Assembly: GCA_032718475.1 (NCBI GenBank)
Contig: JAUCBJ010007197.1
Coordinates: 1-47,890 of the forward strand
Origin: Nemertoderma westbladi
Lineage: Eukaryota; Xenacoelomorpha; Nemertodermatida; Nemertodermatidae
Reading direction: 5' to 3'
DNA: 47,890 nucleotides
This document shows positions 33,100 through 44,539 of the stretch, piece by piece (within the stretch, counting starts at the first letter, position 1; each line of letters starts with the position of its first letter). The translations under genes were made by a program, and so were the position numbers. The notes beneath the pieces were generated by a model. The model was not told the origin of the DNA and made no database searches. It saw only the letters and a program-made list of their open reading frames with translations.

Positions 33100-33480
33100 A
33101 TAAATTCACATTTTCAGGTTATCTAGGGCGCTGATTCTAATGGAATACATTTCTAATATGCCAGATCATTGCTACTTGTATTTTTCGGCGTAATATGGCA
33201 GATTTCGGTGCTAGTACCAAATTTCGTACCCATCACCAAAAAGTACAAGGTTGCCATGTCCAGTGCTGTTTTTATTGATTCCATCGCATTCAGAACCCTC
33301 ATAAACCCGTTCAACACAAGAAACAAGATGATGTTATATATTGATCAATTTGTTTATTTTCAAAATTTGGTGCTGGCACAACAATTTTCACCCACCGACG
33401 AAAAATACTAGTTTGAAAACTCTTATGAAATTTTAACATTAGGGCACAGAAACTGACGGATTCTTCGCGATATTTCGCAA
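33100..33480. repeat. Copies of the 166-bp satellite-like unit in both orientations
   Basis: 33125-33220 matches the unit of the 35640-36240 array in plus sense (TTCTAATGGAAT, TATTTTTCGG, GGTGCTAG-ACCAAAT). 33255-33385 matches it in reverse (GATTCCATCGCATTCAGAAC, CAAAATTTGGTGCTGGCAC). The orientation flips near 33230. Confidence 0.65.
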
Positions 33481-33499
33481 ACGTTGCTCGCAAACGTCG

Positions 33500-35380
33500 G
33501 GACTTTAATACTAGTTTTTATTTTCATACTAGCTAATATTTTATAATTTGAGTGATTTGATACATTAAATAATTGAATAGAATATTTATATCAATATGTT
33601 TGCTTTATTTATTTGAAAATAATTGTTAGTGCAACATACTTTATAATGGTTTCAATGAAACAATTATTCCATAATTTTAGTTATTCCACTACTTAGTCGA
33701 GTCAATCTAGCAAAAAGCCCATAAGTATTTCGCAATCAATCCGAACCACACATTTTGGATTCTATATTAACTTATAAATGACCAAAAAAAAGTCTATAAA
33801 ATTTTATTTTGCGGATCATATGTTTATTCATGGAAATTCTGCGTAAATTTGCATAAGACAAGCCAAACAAAAGGAACAGTAGGGAAAAGTAAGTAGCAAA
33901 TTGGTGCTGTTCCAGAATAATTTAATTAATTTCACAATAAGATGTGATTCAATGGATAATTAGTAATATGAATATGCTATATGGCGTGTTACACATTAAT
34001 TGCTATATCTCGGAAACTAGAAGTCGCATTAAATTTTTAAATATAACAAATACTTCACGATATATTAAGGTAACCGTTGTAAAAAATTATACAATTCCAC
34101 TTTAAGGAAATTTCATAATTTCCATTAATGTTAGTGAAGATTTTTCACATAATTAAATTGTGATTGCTCTATTGATTTTAGGTGTGATTTATTTATTTGT
34201 TTTAGTTTGAAAACCACAATAGTTTATCATATAACGAATACTTTTTTTGGGGATAAGAGTTTTTGAGGTCGATAAATCCGATGGGCGAGATTACATCCAC
34301 CCATTTAGTAGAGAAGTTGTGTAAATAAGATCCTTATATTGTACCAGCAAAATTGGTATTAAAAATGGATAAATTATTAGACAAATTTCCGTTGCTCTGG
34401 AAACTAAATTGGTAATTATATAGAAGTGCATACACTTCTGTCAATCGATAGTCATTAGAGTAAAGTTTGTCTGTACCAAATTTGGAGAAAATCCCACCAA
34501 CAGACCCCTTGTTGCTATGTAAAATTCATGTTGCTAAGGAAAGAAACAGGAAATTGAAGGTGATCCGCATAATATATTTTTATAGACATTTTTGGGGGTA
34601 TTAAACAAGGTAATGTAGAATAAAAAAAAGTTGGTTTGGATGAATTGCGAATTTGTTATGGGTTGACCCCCTTTTTCGGCTAGATTGACTCGCCTAACTG
34701 TAGCTTCCATAAAAAACACAAGATAACAGAAATGTATACAATTGACCATAATACATAAATAAAAGTTAAAATTTTGTAAGGGAAACTCTTCTAGTAAAGG
34801 GCACTAGAGGGATATATTTCGTCGGGTGTGTGAGATACTCGAAAGACCCTTATCCGATCCCTTAGGCGCTTCTCTAGTAGAATGACTACCCCCCCCCTTC
34901 CCACGTGACTTCCTGTTTCGCTCAGGGAACCTGCTGTCAGTCAACCAGTGGCCTGTTGAGGATATGCGTTAGACCCCGGAATCAGTGTAACAAATACGAG
35001 GGTTCAGTTTGAAGTTTGTAGTATAATGGCATTTACTAGAAAATAGCCTATATCTCTCACCAATAATAGTTATTGCGCGTACCCGGTGCGAAGCGAAGTA
35101 GCGTAATACCAATAACACGATAATATAAGGTATCACTAAACATTAGGGAAAGTTATAGGAAAGTATAGGGAAGGTGACATTTAATGTAGAAATGAACAAT
35201 AAGGAATGAAGTTCTTAATCAGAAACACAATATGCAATAAGTACATCATTTCAATAATTAATATCAAAATATCAAATGCGACTGCATACGGAACTCTAGC
35301 CCTATTTAAATCTTAATCATTGTTACTATGGCTTCAATATTAGTTATAGAACACCATATAGAAGTTATTTAACCCTATTA
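33500..35380. other. Long AT-rich stretch without a gene
   Basis: No ORF or repeat I can support over 1.9 kb. A small mixed-composition island lies at 34790-35130. Confidence 0.4.
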
Positions 35381-35383
35381 AAC

Positions 35384-35423
35384 ACGGGGGGGGGGGGGGG
35401 GGTCAATATGACCCCCCCCCGTG
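35384..35423. repeat. G-run/C-run quasi-palindrome
   Basis: CAC, 16 G, TCAATATGA, 9 C, GTG. The inner GGTCA-ATA-TGACC and outer CAC/GTG pair, so it can fold as a hairpin with extra G. The G run could also form a quadruplex. Confidence 0.8.
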
Positions 35424-35639
35424 GTTTTTCAATTATAATTCTGAAACAAACGCAGTTGGGAATCGGAAATTTTATGACTTTTCTTAAAAATTTATTGTCT
35501 TCCTAGATGTGAAAACCGTTTTGAAAAATATTGGGTAGTTTTTGAGTTATAGCCCCATTTTTTAACCCTACTTTTGGCACTTTTTTTTGAGACGTTTTTT
35601 GAAAATTACATTTCATTAAATATTAATAGTAACATCTCT

Positions 35640-36240
35640 ATTTTTGATTTACACCGGTTTTTTGGTGTTAGCAATTAGATGGAATTCATATAAATTGATT
35701 TAGAAATTTCAAACTTGTTTTTTTCGGCGGGTGCCAATTTTTGGTGCCAGCACCAAATTTTGAAATATGTCAATTTTGTAAATTGATTGTTTGAAACTTG
35801 TTTTTTATGCAATTGGGGTTTTTTGGGGTTCTGGTTTCGATTAAATATATACGAGTTGCACCAAGCGTATCAAATTATATTTTTCTTTGCTGTGTGCAAA
35901 TTTTGGTGCTAGCACGAAATTTTGAAAATCCATTCAATAGAAAAAATTCCTTGTGACAACTTATTTCTTGCGTTTTAGAGGTTTATGGCTGTTCTGAATT
36001 CAATGGAATATATAATTATCGAACTAGACATCTCAAACGTGTATTTTTCGGAAGTGGGTGCAATATGTGGTGCAAGCACCAAATTTTGAAAACCATCAAA
36101 TATATCAAATGATTGTTTCACCTTCTTTCTTGCGTTATACGAGTTTGTTAGTGTTCTGAATTCAATGGAATCAGTAAAGATTTCATAAGAGTTTTCAAAC
36201 TTGTATATTTCAAGCATGCCATACTTTGTCCTTATACTCA
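35640..36240. repeat. 166-bp satellite-like tandem array
   Basis: Units carry GTTCTGAATTCAATGGAAT (about 35985 and 36151, 166 bp apart; diverged versions near 35670 and 35825). Each is followed by TTTCAAAC-TGTATTTTTCGG and GCACCAAATTTTGAAA. Four units, the first two much diverged. Confidence 0.75.
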
Positions 36241-36299
36241 TCCAATCGGATATTTTCTGGGACATTTAAAGTTAACTGTCAAAATGTTAGTCTTCTTGT

Positions 36300-36990
36300 A
36301 ATAAACAAAAAGTCCAACTCTAGATGCAGTCTGTTCTAATGAGCTGAAGAGCCGCTGGGTTCCCTCGAGAGATTATGAGAGTACTCCTAAGTCATCAGCA
36401 AAGTCTAGATTAATTAGTTTTTCCTCGATTTCTAGAGCCAGTAGTTTGAGTTACCATCACCCCATCATCATTATGGTGATATAAGGACATACGCAGAACA
36501 ACAAAAAATGTCATTGAATCACCGTAACATACTGATCTGATTGCTGCAATAATTTCATCAAGAATTCCATATAATGAAAGTATGCTGAACATTTTTGATA
36601 ACACTTCAATTATCCTTCTTAGTGCCAAAATGGGCTCCATGGTCCCACGACCTTTACGGAACCCATTCTGATTTCCAAGGAGTAATCTCTAAATGGGATC
36701 CCTGATGCCATTTAATAGAATTATATTGTATAGCTTTGCAGCAATCGAAAACAATGAGATTCCCGGAAAGAACCAGAGTGTTAGGTTGCCCCTCTTGGGA
36801 ACTGGCACCATTGGCACATTTGTTTTTTTCATTTCTTGTGGGACTCTCGTCGTTGGACATGTCTATTAAGATGGGGTAAATGAACTCCAAACATTCTGGT
36901 ATTTTAAAAAAATCGGGGGGGGGGGGGGTGATGGTACCATCTATTCCACTGGCACGATTGGTCTTAATACAAGGCAAAAGGCTAAAAATG
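36300..36990 (-). pseudogene. LINE RT fragment
   Basis: Minus strand encodes RT pieces of the same LINE family: MFSILSLYGILDEIIAAIRS at about 36535-36600, LINLDFADDLGVL-like sequence near 36380-36415 (catalytic FADD box), and an upstream ITPWKSEWVP piece near 36660. A 13-G run at 36916-36928 and several stops show decay. Confidence 0.7.
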
Positions 36991-37779
36991 TAGTAAAATT
37001 ATCAAATTTATAATAATTATGTGAATGGGTAATGGATAATATAAATGATAAAAATCATCAATAATGTCGTAAAGTTTCTTTACGACAATGGTGCCGGGGT
37101 CAAAAACATGATTTTTAGGTCGAAAAATTGCGAGTTATATATAACTCAACATTTAAACGAGCGAAGTGAGTTAACAAAAAATTGATATTTTGTGTGCCTT
37201 ATCTCTACTTAGATATAAGCCACATTTTGCAGAGTTAATGCTGGGGTTCTAGTTATACAGGATATATAATATATAGATAACCCAACAAATTTTACCAAGC
37301 GAAACGTGTTAATAAATATTCGAGAACATGTGAACTGTCAGAAAAGTTCTCCTCAATGTTCATCCCTCTTAGGAAAAAATAAAAAGGGCCAAAAGAATGG
37401 GCGCAATTATGAAATATTGATAATTATTATTAAATAATAAATATCATTGTGTGTGTCTGGTCAGTTTGAGTTCACTTCTACTCAGTCTTCTTACTTTGTT
37501 GCTCTTTGAACATTATACTCGTCTTTCATCAGTTATCTCACATTGTGCATCATTGAAGAAGATATTGCCCAAAGTAAGATGCACTGTTCTCTTCTTATGG
37601 AGGTCGCAAAAATATACAGAAGAGGGAAACCGTAGATCTTTAACACGGACACAGTGGCTGCTCGAATCGGCATCTCGGATCTTTGAAGAATACTTCAACA
37701 TAACTTAACCGAGCAATACAATCCCCAACAGCTTCGGTAATCTCAGGTGATGGGATCCAAAGATCTCCTCGATTACGGA
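36991..37779. other. AT-rich stretch with a short hairpin
   Basis: GTCGTAAAG (37066-37074), TTT, CTTTACGAC (37078-37086) is a perfect 9-bp hairpin. Otherwise no supportable feature. An 85-codon frame at 37451-37708 has no recognisable domain. Confidence 0.4.
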
Positions 37780-38345
37780 TATCGATATAGGTGCTGCAGG
37801 ATACACCAGATTTTCACAGATGACCGTCTGTGACTTTGCTGATGACTTAGGAATACTCTCAGAATCACTAGAGGGAGCCCAACGGCGTCTCAGCTCATTA
37901 GATCAGGTTGCTTCTATTGTTGGCCTCTATTGCTGGGCTCTAACTGCTGGGAATACCAAATCTCTGGATGGCACATTCACAAGAATGCTACGCTGGGTTC
38001 ATTGTGTCAAGTACAATGCACACATCTCCAACCAGACACTATATAACATTGGAGGTGTCTTATTAGACCCCCAAGCTTGACACTAGAACAAAATCGTCTC
38101 CGCTTTGCAGGACATTGATTTTGCCGTGAGGACCAGCCAGTGCATAATCTTGTACTTTGGCAGCCCCATGGAGTGAATCAGCATGGTGGACAGCCCATGA
38201 CTTTCTTGAGACGCATCTTAAAGGACACTGACCTTGAAGATGCGGATGATCTAGCAAATGTCATGGGTGATAGGGAGTTGTGGCGGCGCAATTTTATCGA
38301 CAAGCCGGCACAGCATTCTTAAAAATGCAGCTGCAATGTAGCATG
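37780..38345 (+). pseudogene. LINE 3' fragment with internal deletion
   Basis: The plus frame has VCDFADDLGILSESLEGAQR (RT catalytic box) joined after a deletion to CWALTAGNTKSLDGTFTRML and the C-terminal domain, ending DDLANVMGDRELWRRNF. From 37931 it is a near-copy of 30075 onwards. Confidence 0.82.
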
Positions 38346-38352
38346 CCGATCC

Positions 38353-38815
38353 TAGTAGTACTGGTAGTAGGGGCGGGCCAGGTCATTAGTGATGTCATGT
38401 TTGGATGTTGGCCAGTTGGTAATGGTGGTGATGAGGGCATGGTATATTGGGTCACATATTGGGCCCTATTCTGCAGATTTCCTCTAAGCGGGCGTCCTGG
38501 GAGTCGAGGGATGGAATTGCGGCAATGTCAGTGTTTCTAATGTATTCGCGGTCCACTTCATCTTCCTGGGTGAGTATAATGTCGTCAGTGGCTGGGGAGT
38601 GGAGGGGGGCCCTGTAGAAGGCGTCTGTGATAAGGTGTTTGGCACGTTTTTAGTGCCTGGCTGTAAACAAACTTCTTCAACCCCTTCAATCTTTCAATGA
38701 CGGTGAATACACTGCCAGTGGATGGGATACGTGAGACCACGTGAAAGGGAGATGGGGAGAAGTAGGTTGGGCGGATGGTGTGTAGGTTAAATTCCCTGAG
38801 ATCAACAGTAATTTC
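38353..38815 (-). pseudogene. Ty3/gypsy RT fossil, duplicate of 30495-30957
   Basis: Nearly identical to the gypsy fossil at 30495-30957, including the RT piece SVFTVIERLKGLKKFVYSQA. It is cut at about 38813 by a LINE tail. Confidence 0.8.
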
Positions 38816-38940
38816 ATGTAACATATCATGGGTGATAGGGAGTTGTGGCGGTGCAATTTTGTCGATAAGCCGGCATAGCATTCTTAAAAATGCAGCAGCA
38901 ACGCAGCATGCCGATCCTAGTAGTAGTAGTAGTAGTAGAG
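38816..38940 (+). pseudogene. LINE 3' tail inserted into the gypsy fossil
   Basis: A third copy of the LINE 3' end (ATGGGTGATAGGGAGTTGTG, GCATTCTTAAAAATGCAGC) ending GCCGATCC(TAG)7. Severe 5' truncation is common for LINE insertion. Confidence 0.75.
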
Positions 38941-40748
38941 TTCTTTTTGCTTTCATTTCTTTAGTCTTCCAATCATGTTTAAAAGCCAATGACTAACAAT
39001 TACTAACTTATCGGATACATATTACATGCTGCTTGATGATCTACCACCCATTTTACTTCTCTGATCGATTTCACAGAACAGATGTTCACATGCCAGATTA
39101 TGGATGGGCATTTTATTCAATTTATCGATGGATGGGACTTGAGATCTTACAGGATATGGATGAGCTGCCTGATTGTAACCAAATTCAAATAACCCACCTC
39201 TCTGGCGAGAAAGCACTACTGCACATTCATGAATAAGCATATTTAGAATTTCAATGCACAAATCATTCTTACCTGGAGATGCAAGTTCCTTCTCCATGGC
39301 ATCAAGCCATTTTTGTGGATATGTCGGTTTCAAATGATTGAACACAGTGAATATTTGTTCTTTAACATTTACATTAACTGTGTTAATGGATTTCATTTCC
39401 TGATATAACTGTGGCAGAAGTTCTAGAAGAGACGAATAAGTTGTCTTTTTGGACATTATTGTCAAAATATATGGTTCATGAAGGAAAAGGTTCATGAAGG
39501 AAAACACCAAGAATCGCGATGGGTAAAAGAAGCAATTGTATGACATCATTATTTAAGTAGCCATAAACTACACAGACTAACTGGTTTCTTACATCATTTA
39601 CCTCATTAATAGTATTAGTAGTCAGGAAAGTGATATATAATAACACTTGCACAAGCCGGAAGCTTTTCAAACCGCCTATCTTTTAGAGCAAATTCATGAT
39701 AGTCTTTCCTTGCCCTTCCAACCAACTGGTGAACTTAAAATATCTTGACCAGGATTTGTGGGAGTATTCAGGACTAAATAGGCGTAAAATAGCACCAATT
39801 GCTTGAACTACTGCAGGTAAGCTACCTTCATGGCTATCAATTGAGGATATGTCAGCTAGGAGCTTATCATGACCTATTTTTAATTCAATAAGACGCATTA
39901 CTTTCTTAATTCCTTCATCAAACCCAAGTACAGTAAGTATCGTACAAAACAGAACTCCTGGTGAATATTCTATACCTAGCTCTCTAGAAACTTCTGCAGC
40001 AACCTGATGATTTGATGAAGCTAAATCTGTCATAGTAGCATCAACATTGGTCCTGAGCTCAGTTGGGGATGGACTATCATCAGCTAGGCAGCAAAGTCGC
40101 TCAAGTTGGTATAGTAACAGCTTGCAAATATTTTGAGTAGACTCAGAAGCTATAGATATATATGGTAACACCCTCAGTTTCTCATCTATTGTTAAAGGAG
40201 CAGTTATTATCTTTCCTAATCGTTTCCGTTATGTTCCATCTATATGCTTGACAATAACATCACCTTTTTCGAGAGCACTTCCAATTTCCTTCTCTGTTTG
40301 TAAGGCAATAAGTGATAGGCAATAAATGATCGATCTTCACGAAGGTTGTGCTTTGATGGCAGACGATCCGAATCATATACTCTCTTCCGCCTAGTGTCAG
40401 TAATCTCCTCCCTTTCATCATGCTCAAGTTCAGTTGGTAACTTAAATGTTTGATCAAATAAGTCATTAGCAATAATTTGCAATGCCTGAAGGGCTTGCTT
40501 TGGGCTAAGATCTGCAACAGCCATTAATTTCACTAAGACGTTACTAATGTTAGTAATATCCTTTGATTTAATTTTTATCTCTAAATTTATATCCTTTGAT
40601 GTTTCATACCGTTCTCTAGTTGGATTGCATCTAACATTTAGTCTAGGTATCCCATATGCTTGTTTTAAATCTTCAAAGTCTTTTTGAGTACTTATAGTTT
40701 CATAAGTAATTTTCGAATGTTCAATATCATGTTTAGGAATTCTCTTTT

Positions 40749-42800
40749 AGGAATTTATTTAATAATTATTTTACTAATGTTGCCTCTAATTTAGTTAAGA
40801 AGTTACCGTTATCAAGTAATAAATATAGTATAGGGTCCGAAACTCTAAATAATTTTTATTTAGAAAAGTTACAAAATTCAGAAAAGTTATTTTTAAAACC
40901 CGTTTCTGAGGATTTCGTTTTTAAAAATCTACTTAGCCTATCAGCCTCAAAAAGTACCGGTCTAGATCTAATACCTGCCCGTTTTCTTAAGGATGGTGCT
41001 GAAGTACTTAAAGTGCCTATTACTTTTATTATTAATTACTCTATCGTAGATAATGTAGTACCAGACGAACTGAAATTAGCTAAGGTTGTTCCTCTGTATA
41101 AAAAGAATAGTAAAGTAGAACCCTGTAATTACAGACCTGTTAGTATCTTAAGTATTGTATCTAAAATTCTAGAACGTTCTGTTTTTCTACAGCTGGAGGC
41201 ACATCTTAGTAGGCTAAATCTGATCTATGAACTTCAGTCCGGTTTTCGTAAATCATATTCTACAGACACCTGCCTTATTAACTTAACTGATACAATTAGA
41301 TGTAATAACGCAAAGGGTTTATGTACTGGTATGGTAATGTTGGACCTACAAAAGGCTTTCGATACTGTAGATCACGAAATTCTGCTTGGTAAGTTAGGCC
41401 TGATGGGTGTAGGTTCTATAGACTGGTTCAAGTCCTACCTGTCAGACAGAGGTCAAACTGTAGTCATTAGCAAATCGCTGTCTACTGTACAAGAGATTAC
41501 CTGTGGTGTACCGCAAGGTAGTATATTAGGTCCTCTGCTTTTTGTATGCTATGTAAATGATATGATAAGTAGTATAGATCCCGATTTTAAACTCATTTTA
41601 TATGCCGACGACAGTGCTCTTATTTTCTCTCATAAAGATCCTATCCATATTTCCCAAAAGTTAAGTGCAGTTCTAGAATCCTGTAATGAGTGGTTGGTTG
41701 ATAATAAGCTATCCATTCACTACGGTAAAACTGAAAGTATTTTGTTTGGTTCCAAAAGAAAGTTAAAGAAGGTAACTAAGTTTGAAGTCACTAGTAATGG
41801 ACATAAGATTGAAAATAAACAGGAAGTTAAATATTTAGGCGCCACATTGGATAACTGCTTATCAGGAGAAAGACAGTGAAAAATATTTTCTCGAAAGTTA
41901 ACAGTAGGCTTAGGTTTCTATACAGAAATAAAAATAGTTTGAACACCGACTCCCGCAAGTTACTTTGCTCTTCTTTAATACAGTGTCACATGGACTATGC
42001 ATGCTCTTCTTGGTATGAAGGCTTAACCAAACAGCTTAAATGTAAATTACAAGTAGCTCAGAATAAAGTAGTACGATTTATTAAAGACTACAAACATAGG
42101 CACCACCTAACTCCAGATGACTTTTCTGAATCTGGACTACTTAACTTAGATAGTAGAGTTAAGCAGCTACGCCTTAACCATGTGCATAAAGTGTATAATG
42201 GTAAATGTCCCAATTACCTAAAACAAAAATTCAACAGAGTACGCGATACACACTCTTACAGTACCAGAGCTAGTGCTTCAAACTTCTACCTCCCGAATTG
42301 TAAATCCTTTGAATCTGATACTTTCTTTTTTAACGGCATAAAAAATTGGAACGCTCTGCCTAATGAAATTAAAAACCTAGATAATCAACATTCTTTTAAA
42401 TCTGCAGTTAAATCTCATCTCCGTGTGCAATGTAAAAATAGGTACAATAGTCCTACAGTAAGTTATTAGTTTATTAATTATTTACTATTTATACTGTAAT
42501 TACGTTTTATATTAAATTGTTCTGTACATTACATCTTTATCGGTGAGTCGGACATTGTCACGCTCTCGGTAAAGTTGTACATGTACATAGTGTAATTACG
42601 TTGTATATTGGTTTTAGGTTAGCGTAGTGTAATATTGTATTTGTAACCAAGTAACATAAAGGACCCCCTTGGAAATAAGCTGCAAAGCTTTAGGGGTAAT
42701 CCTATATGTTATGTTGGACAATACCTTTATACCGGTACATTGTTTGGTGTATTTGTTATTGTTTTTACATAATGTATAAATAAATCTATCTATCTATCTC
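40749..42800 (+). mobile_element. 5'-truncated CR1-like LINE
   Basis: The copy starts inside the ORF at about 40749 and ends with a 3' UTR carrying the CCTTGGAAATAAGC motif common in CR1/L2-clade LINEs, then (ATCT)n at 42784-42799. It sits inside the minus-strand gene at 39022-43288, whose two coding parts flank it. Both junctions carry TCTCT-plus-T-run sequence, a plausible small target duplication. Confidence 0.88.
40750..42469 (+). pseudogene. Reverse transcriptase of the CR1-like LINE, one frameshift
   Basis: Open from the truncation through ASKSTGLDLIPARFLKDGA (pre-RT), LYKKNSKVEPCNYRPVSILS, DLQKAFDTVDH, GVPQGSILGPLL and the catalytic YADDSAL (41601-41621) to a TGA at 41877. The rest of the C-terminal domain continues in another phase (41876-42469, ending NSPTVSY). 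The two phases meet at AGACAGTGAAA, so a single-base change there broke the ORF. The endonuclease half is lost by truncation. RT residues are intact, so the copy is fairly recent. Confidence 0.88.
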
Positions 42801-43288
42801 TGTTTTTGTGTTCTAGTAATTGGAGTTGTAGAATATTTACTAGACTTAATAGATGTAAAGTAATCAATATTTGAATCATCAACATCAGATGACATAGACT
42901 CATCTTCAGCATCATAGCTAACAGATTGGCTGGATGTTGACTGAAGGGCTATGTAGGTTTTTCTTTTTTTGGAAATTTTTTCAGCAGATTCCAAAACTGC
43001 AGTATACTGAGGATTAATAGTTGTTTCCCTTCTAAGAGATCTTACTGTACTTTGGTCATTAGAAAATTCGTTATCGAATTCTTTTCGATACCTGGGTGGA
43101 GTTACAACATCAAAAAGGTCTTTCTCAAGCTTTCTAACTTCTGACTTTTTGTGGTCACCCAAGAGCCGTTCTTTTTTTCTAATTATGTCACTCAACATTT
43201 GCTTTATAAGTTTAAGATCTCTAGGACAACACTTACAGGCCAGCCATATTTTATATACCTGTGTTGCAGTTTTTGATATAGCATCCTG

Positions 43289-43828
43289 TGTGACGGGATC
43301 CAGGAGGGATCCCGATTTATCCGATGTGGTAATTTAGTCCACGCGTCCCCGCCGTGTATAAGGGTGAAATAAAGTAACTGAGTTCTGAAGTTCGGTGTAT
43401 AATAATAATAGGGCATAGGATATAGATATAGATATAATGTGTACAAGGCGGGATACGGTAACTAAAGTCCCGTGATCCCCTAACTAAACTAATTGACTCT
43501 ACCCTACGCTAGCACTGCTGCACTGAGATAACTGAATCACTGATTAATAGGTTATTGGTTATATTGCACGGTGGCCTTACTGCTACTCAATCGATGCCAT
43601 TCCCCCCTCTGATTGGTTAATACCCTTGTTGGCGCCCCGTGGAGTATTCCCGTTCACTCCACCTATTTCCTCTGGGTTAGGGGTTTGGCCCCTGACCCTC
43701 TATTGTGTGCTTCCTTCCCACTCTTATTGGGATGGCACGAGTTGGTTAATTGCCCAATCTCGTGGCTCCCAATATTGCTTATCGGCTTACAACTTTATGG
43801 GGTGTTGGTGGGATTGAATAAGCTAACA
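43289..43828 (-). repeat. 3' LTR of element B
   Basis: 540 bp. In minus sense it begins TGTTAGCTTATTC and ends GGATCCCGTCACA. A polypurine tract abuts its start, so it is the 3' LTR of a minus-strand element extending right beyond the window. It is related to LTR 24825-25400 but only moderately similar. It cuts the gene at 39022-43288 near that gene's N-terminal end. Confidence 0.85.
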
Positions 43829-43837
43829 CTCCCCCCC
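43829..43837 (-). promoter_or_regulatory. Polypurine tract of element B
   Basis: In minus sense GGGGGGGAG, directly before the TG of the 3' LTR. Expected plus-strand primer site. Confidence 0.8.
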
Positions 43838-43866
43838 ATGCTATCTTCCCGGTAAGAAGATAGCAT
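43838..43866. repeat. Perfect 11-bp hairpin touching the polypurine tract
   Basis: ATGCTATCTTC (43838-43848), loop CCGGTAA, GAAGATAGCAT (43856-43866). A second stem, CCCGAT-CTAGT-ATCGGG, lies near 43901. Confidence 0.8.
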
Positions 43867-44539
43867 CAACCAAAAAAGTGCGTTACAATCCCGCTGGATC
43901 CCGATCTAGTATCGGGTGTGGGGTGGAATTCTTTTCTCTAGGAGCCGGCTTTCCAGGCCGCCCCCTATGGGTATGATAACGCTACCCTGTGTGCCTGGCG
44001 TCTCATGTCGGGCCGATCGCGCTCACCTCTTCACACGACCTTTGTTTCCCCAACACTTTCGCCCTATCTCACCTTCACTCTCACCCTAGCTCTCTCACAT
44101 TCGGACCTCCCCGTCCCTTACTCAGCCTCTTATTCTCCCCTCCCACACTCTAGAATCGCGTCCGCACTCTCTTTGCACTCCACTCTATCACTCCGTCCCT
44201 CAACCTCACTTCGACTGTTTTATCTCTCCTGACGAACCTCCCCCCCCCCTCTCGTGCCGTCGCACTCGAGAAGTATGAAATTGTCAGTTGTCTCGTCCAT
44301 AGTGCCATAGTCAGTTATTCCCCCCAGTCCCACTAGCTAGTTGAGAAAGGTTGTATGACTATAGTACTTACTCCAAACGTATGTATTTTACTGCTAATCA
44401 CTACGTACGTACATACAAATTGCACTTATATGATTATTTGCATTAATTAAATTTATACTTAATAGTTCGTACGTTACATGCGGCGCCTTCCAGGCGCACC
44501 ACGTCCCAGTCTCAGTCTCATTCCCTCGTCTCCGGGAAC
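43867..44539 (-). other. 3' untranslated part of element B
   Basis: Pyrimidine-rich in plus sense (purine-rich in the element's transcript), especially 44030-44260. An ORF of 75 codons here is compositional. No other feature. Confidence 0.5.

Larger units (their letters stand above)
39022..43288 (-). pseudogene. Unfamiliar transposon-like gene, interrupted by a LINE and an LTR element
   Basis: Minus-strand coding pieces: 43288-42794 (open right up to the LTR; basic and serine-rich), about 40748-40240, 40200-39683, and 39670-39022. Within the second piece comes LVKLMAVADLSPKQALQALQ, then RKRVYDSDRLPSKHNLREDR. The third has SHEGSLPAVVQAIGAILRLF. The last contains an ILTIMSKKTTYSSLLELLPQ block and MPIHNLACEHLFCEIDQRSK near its end. 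The pieces join only with several frameshifts plus removal of the LINE, so it is dead. The last motif resembles, from memory, multicopy uncharacterised proteins of cnidarians and other invertebrates that end with an NNL-SER-type motif, probably transposon-encoded. No catalytic domain identified. Confidence 0.55.
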
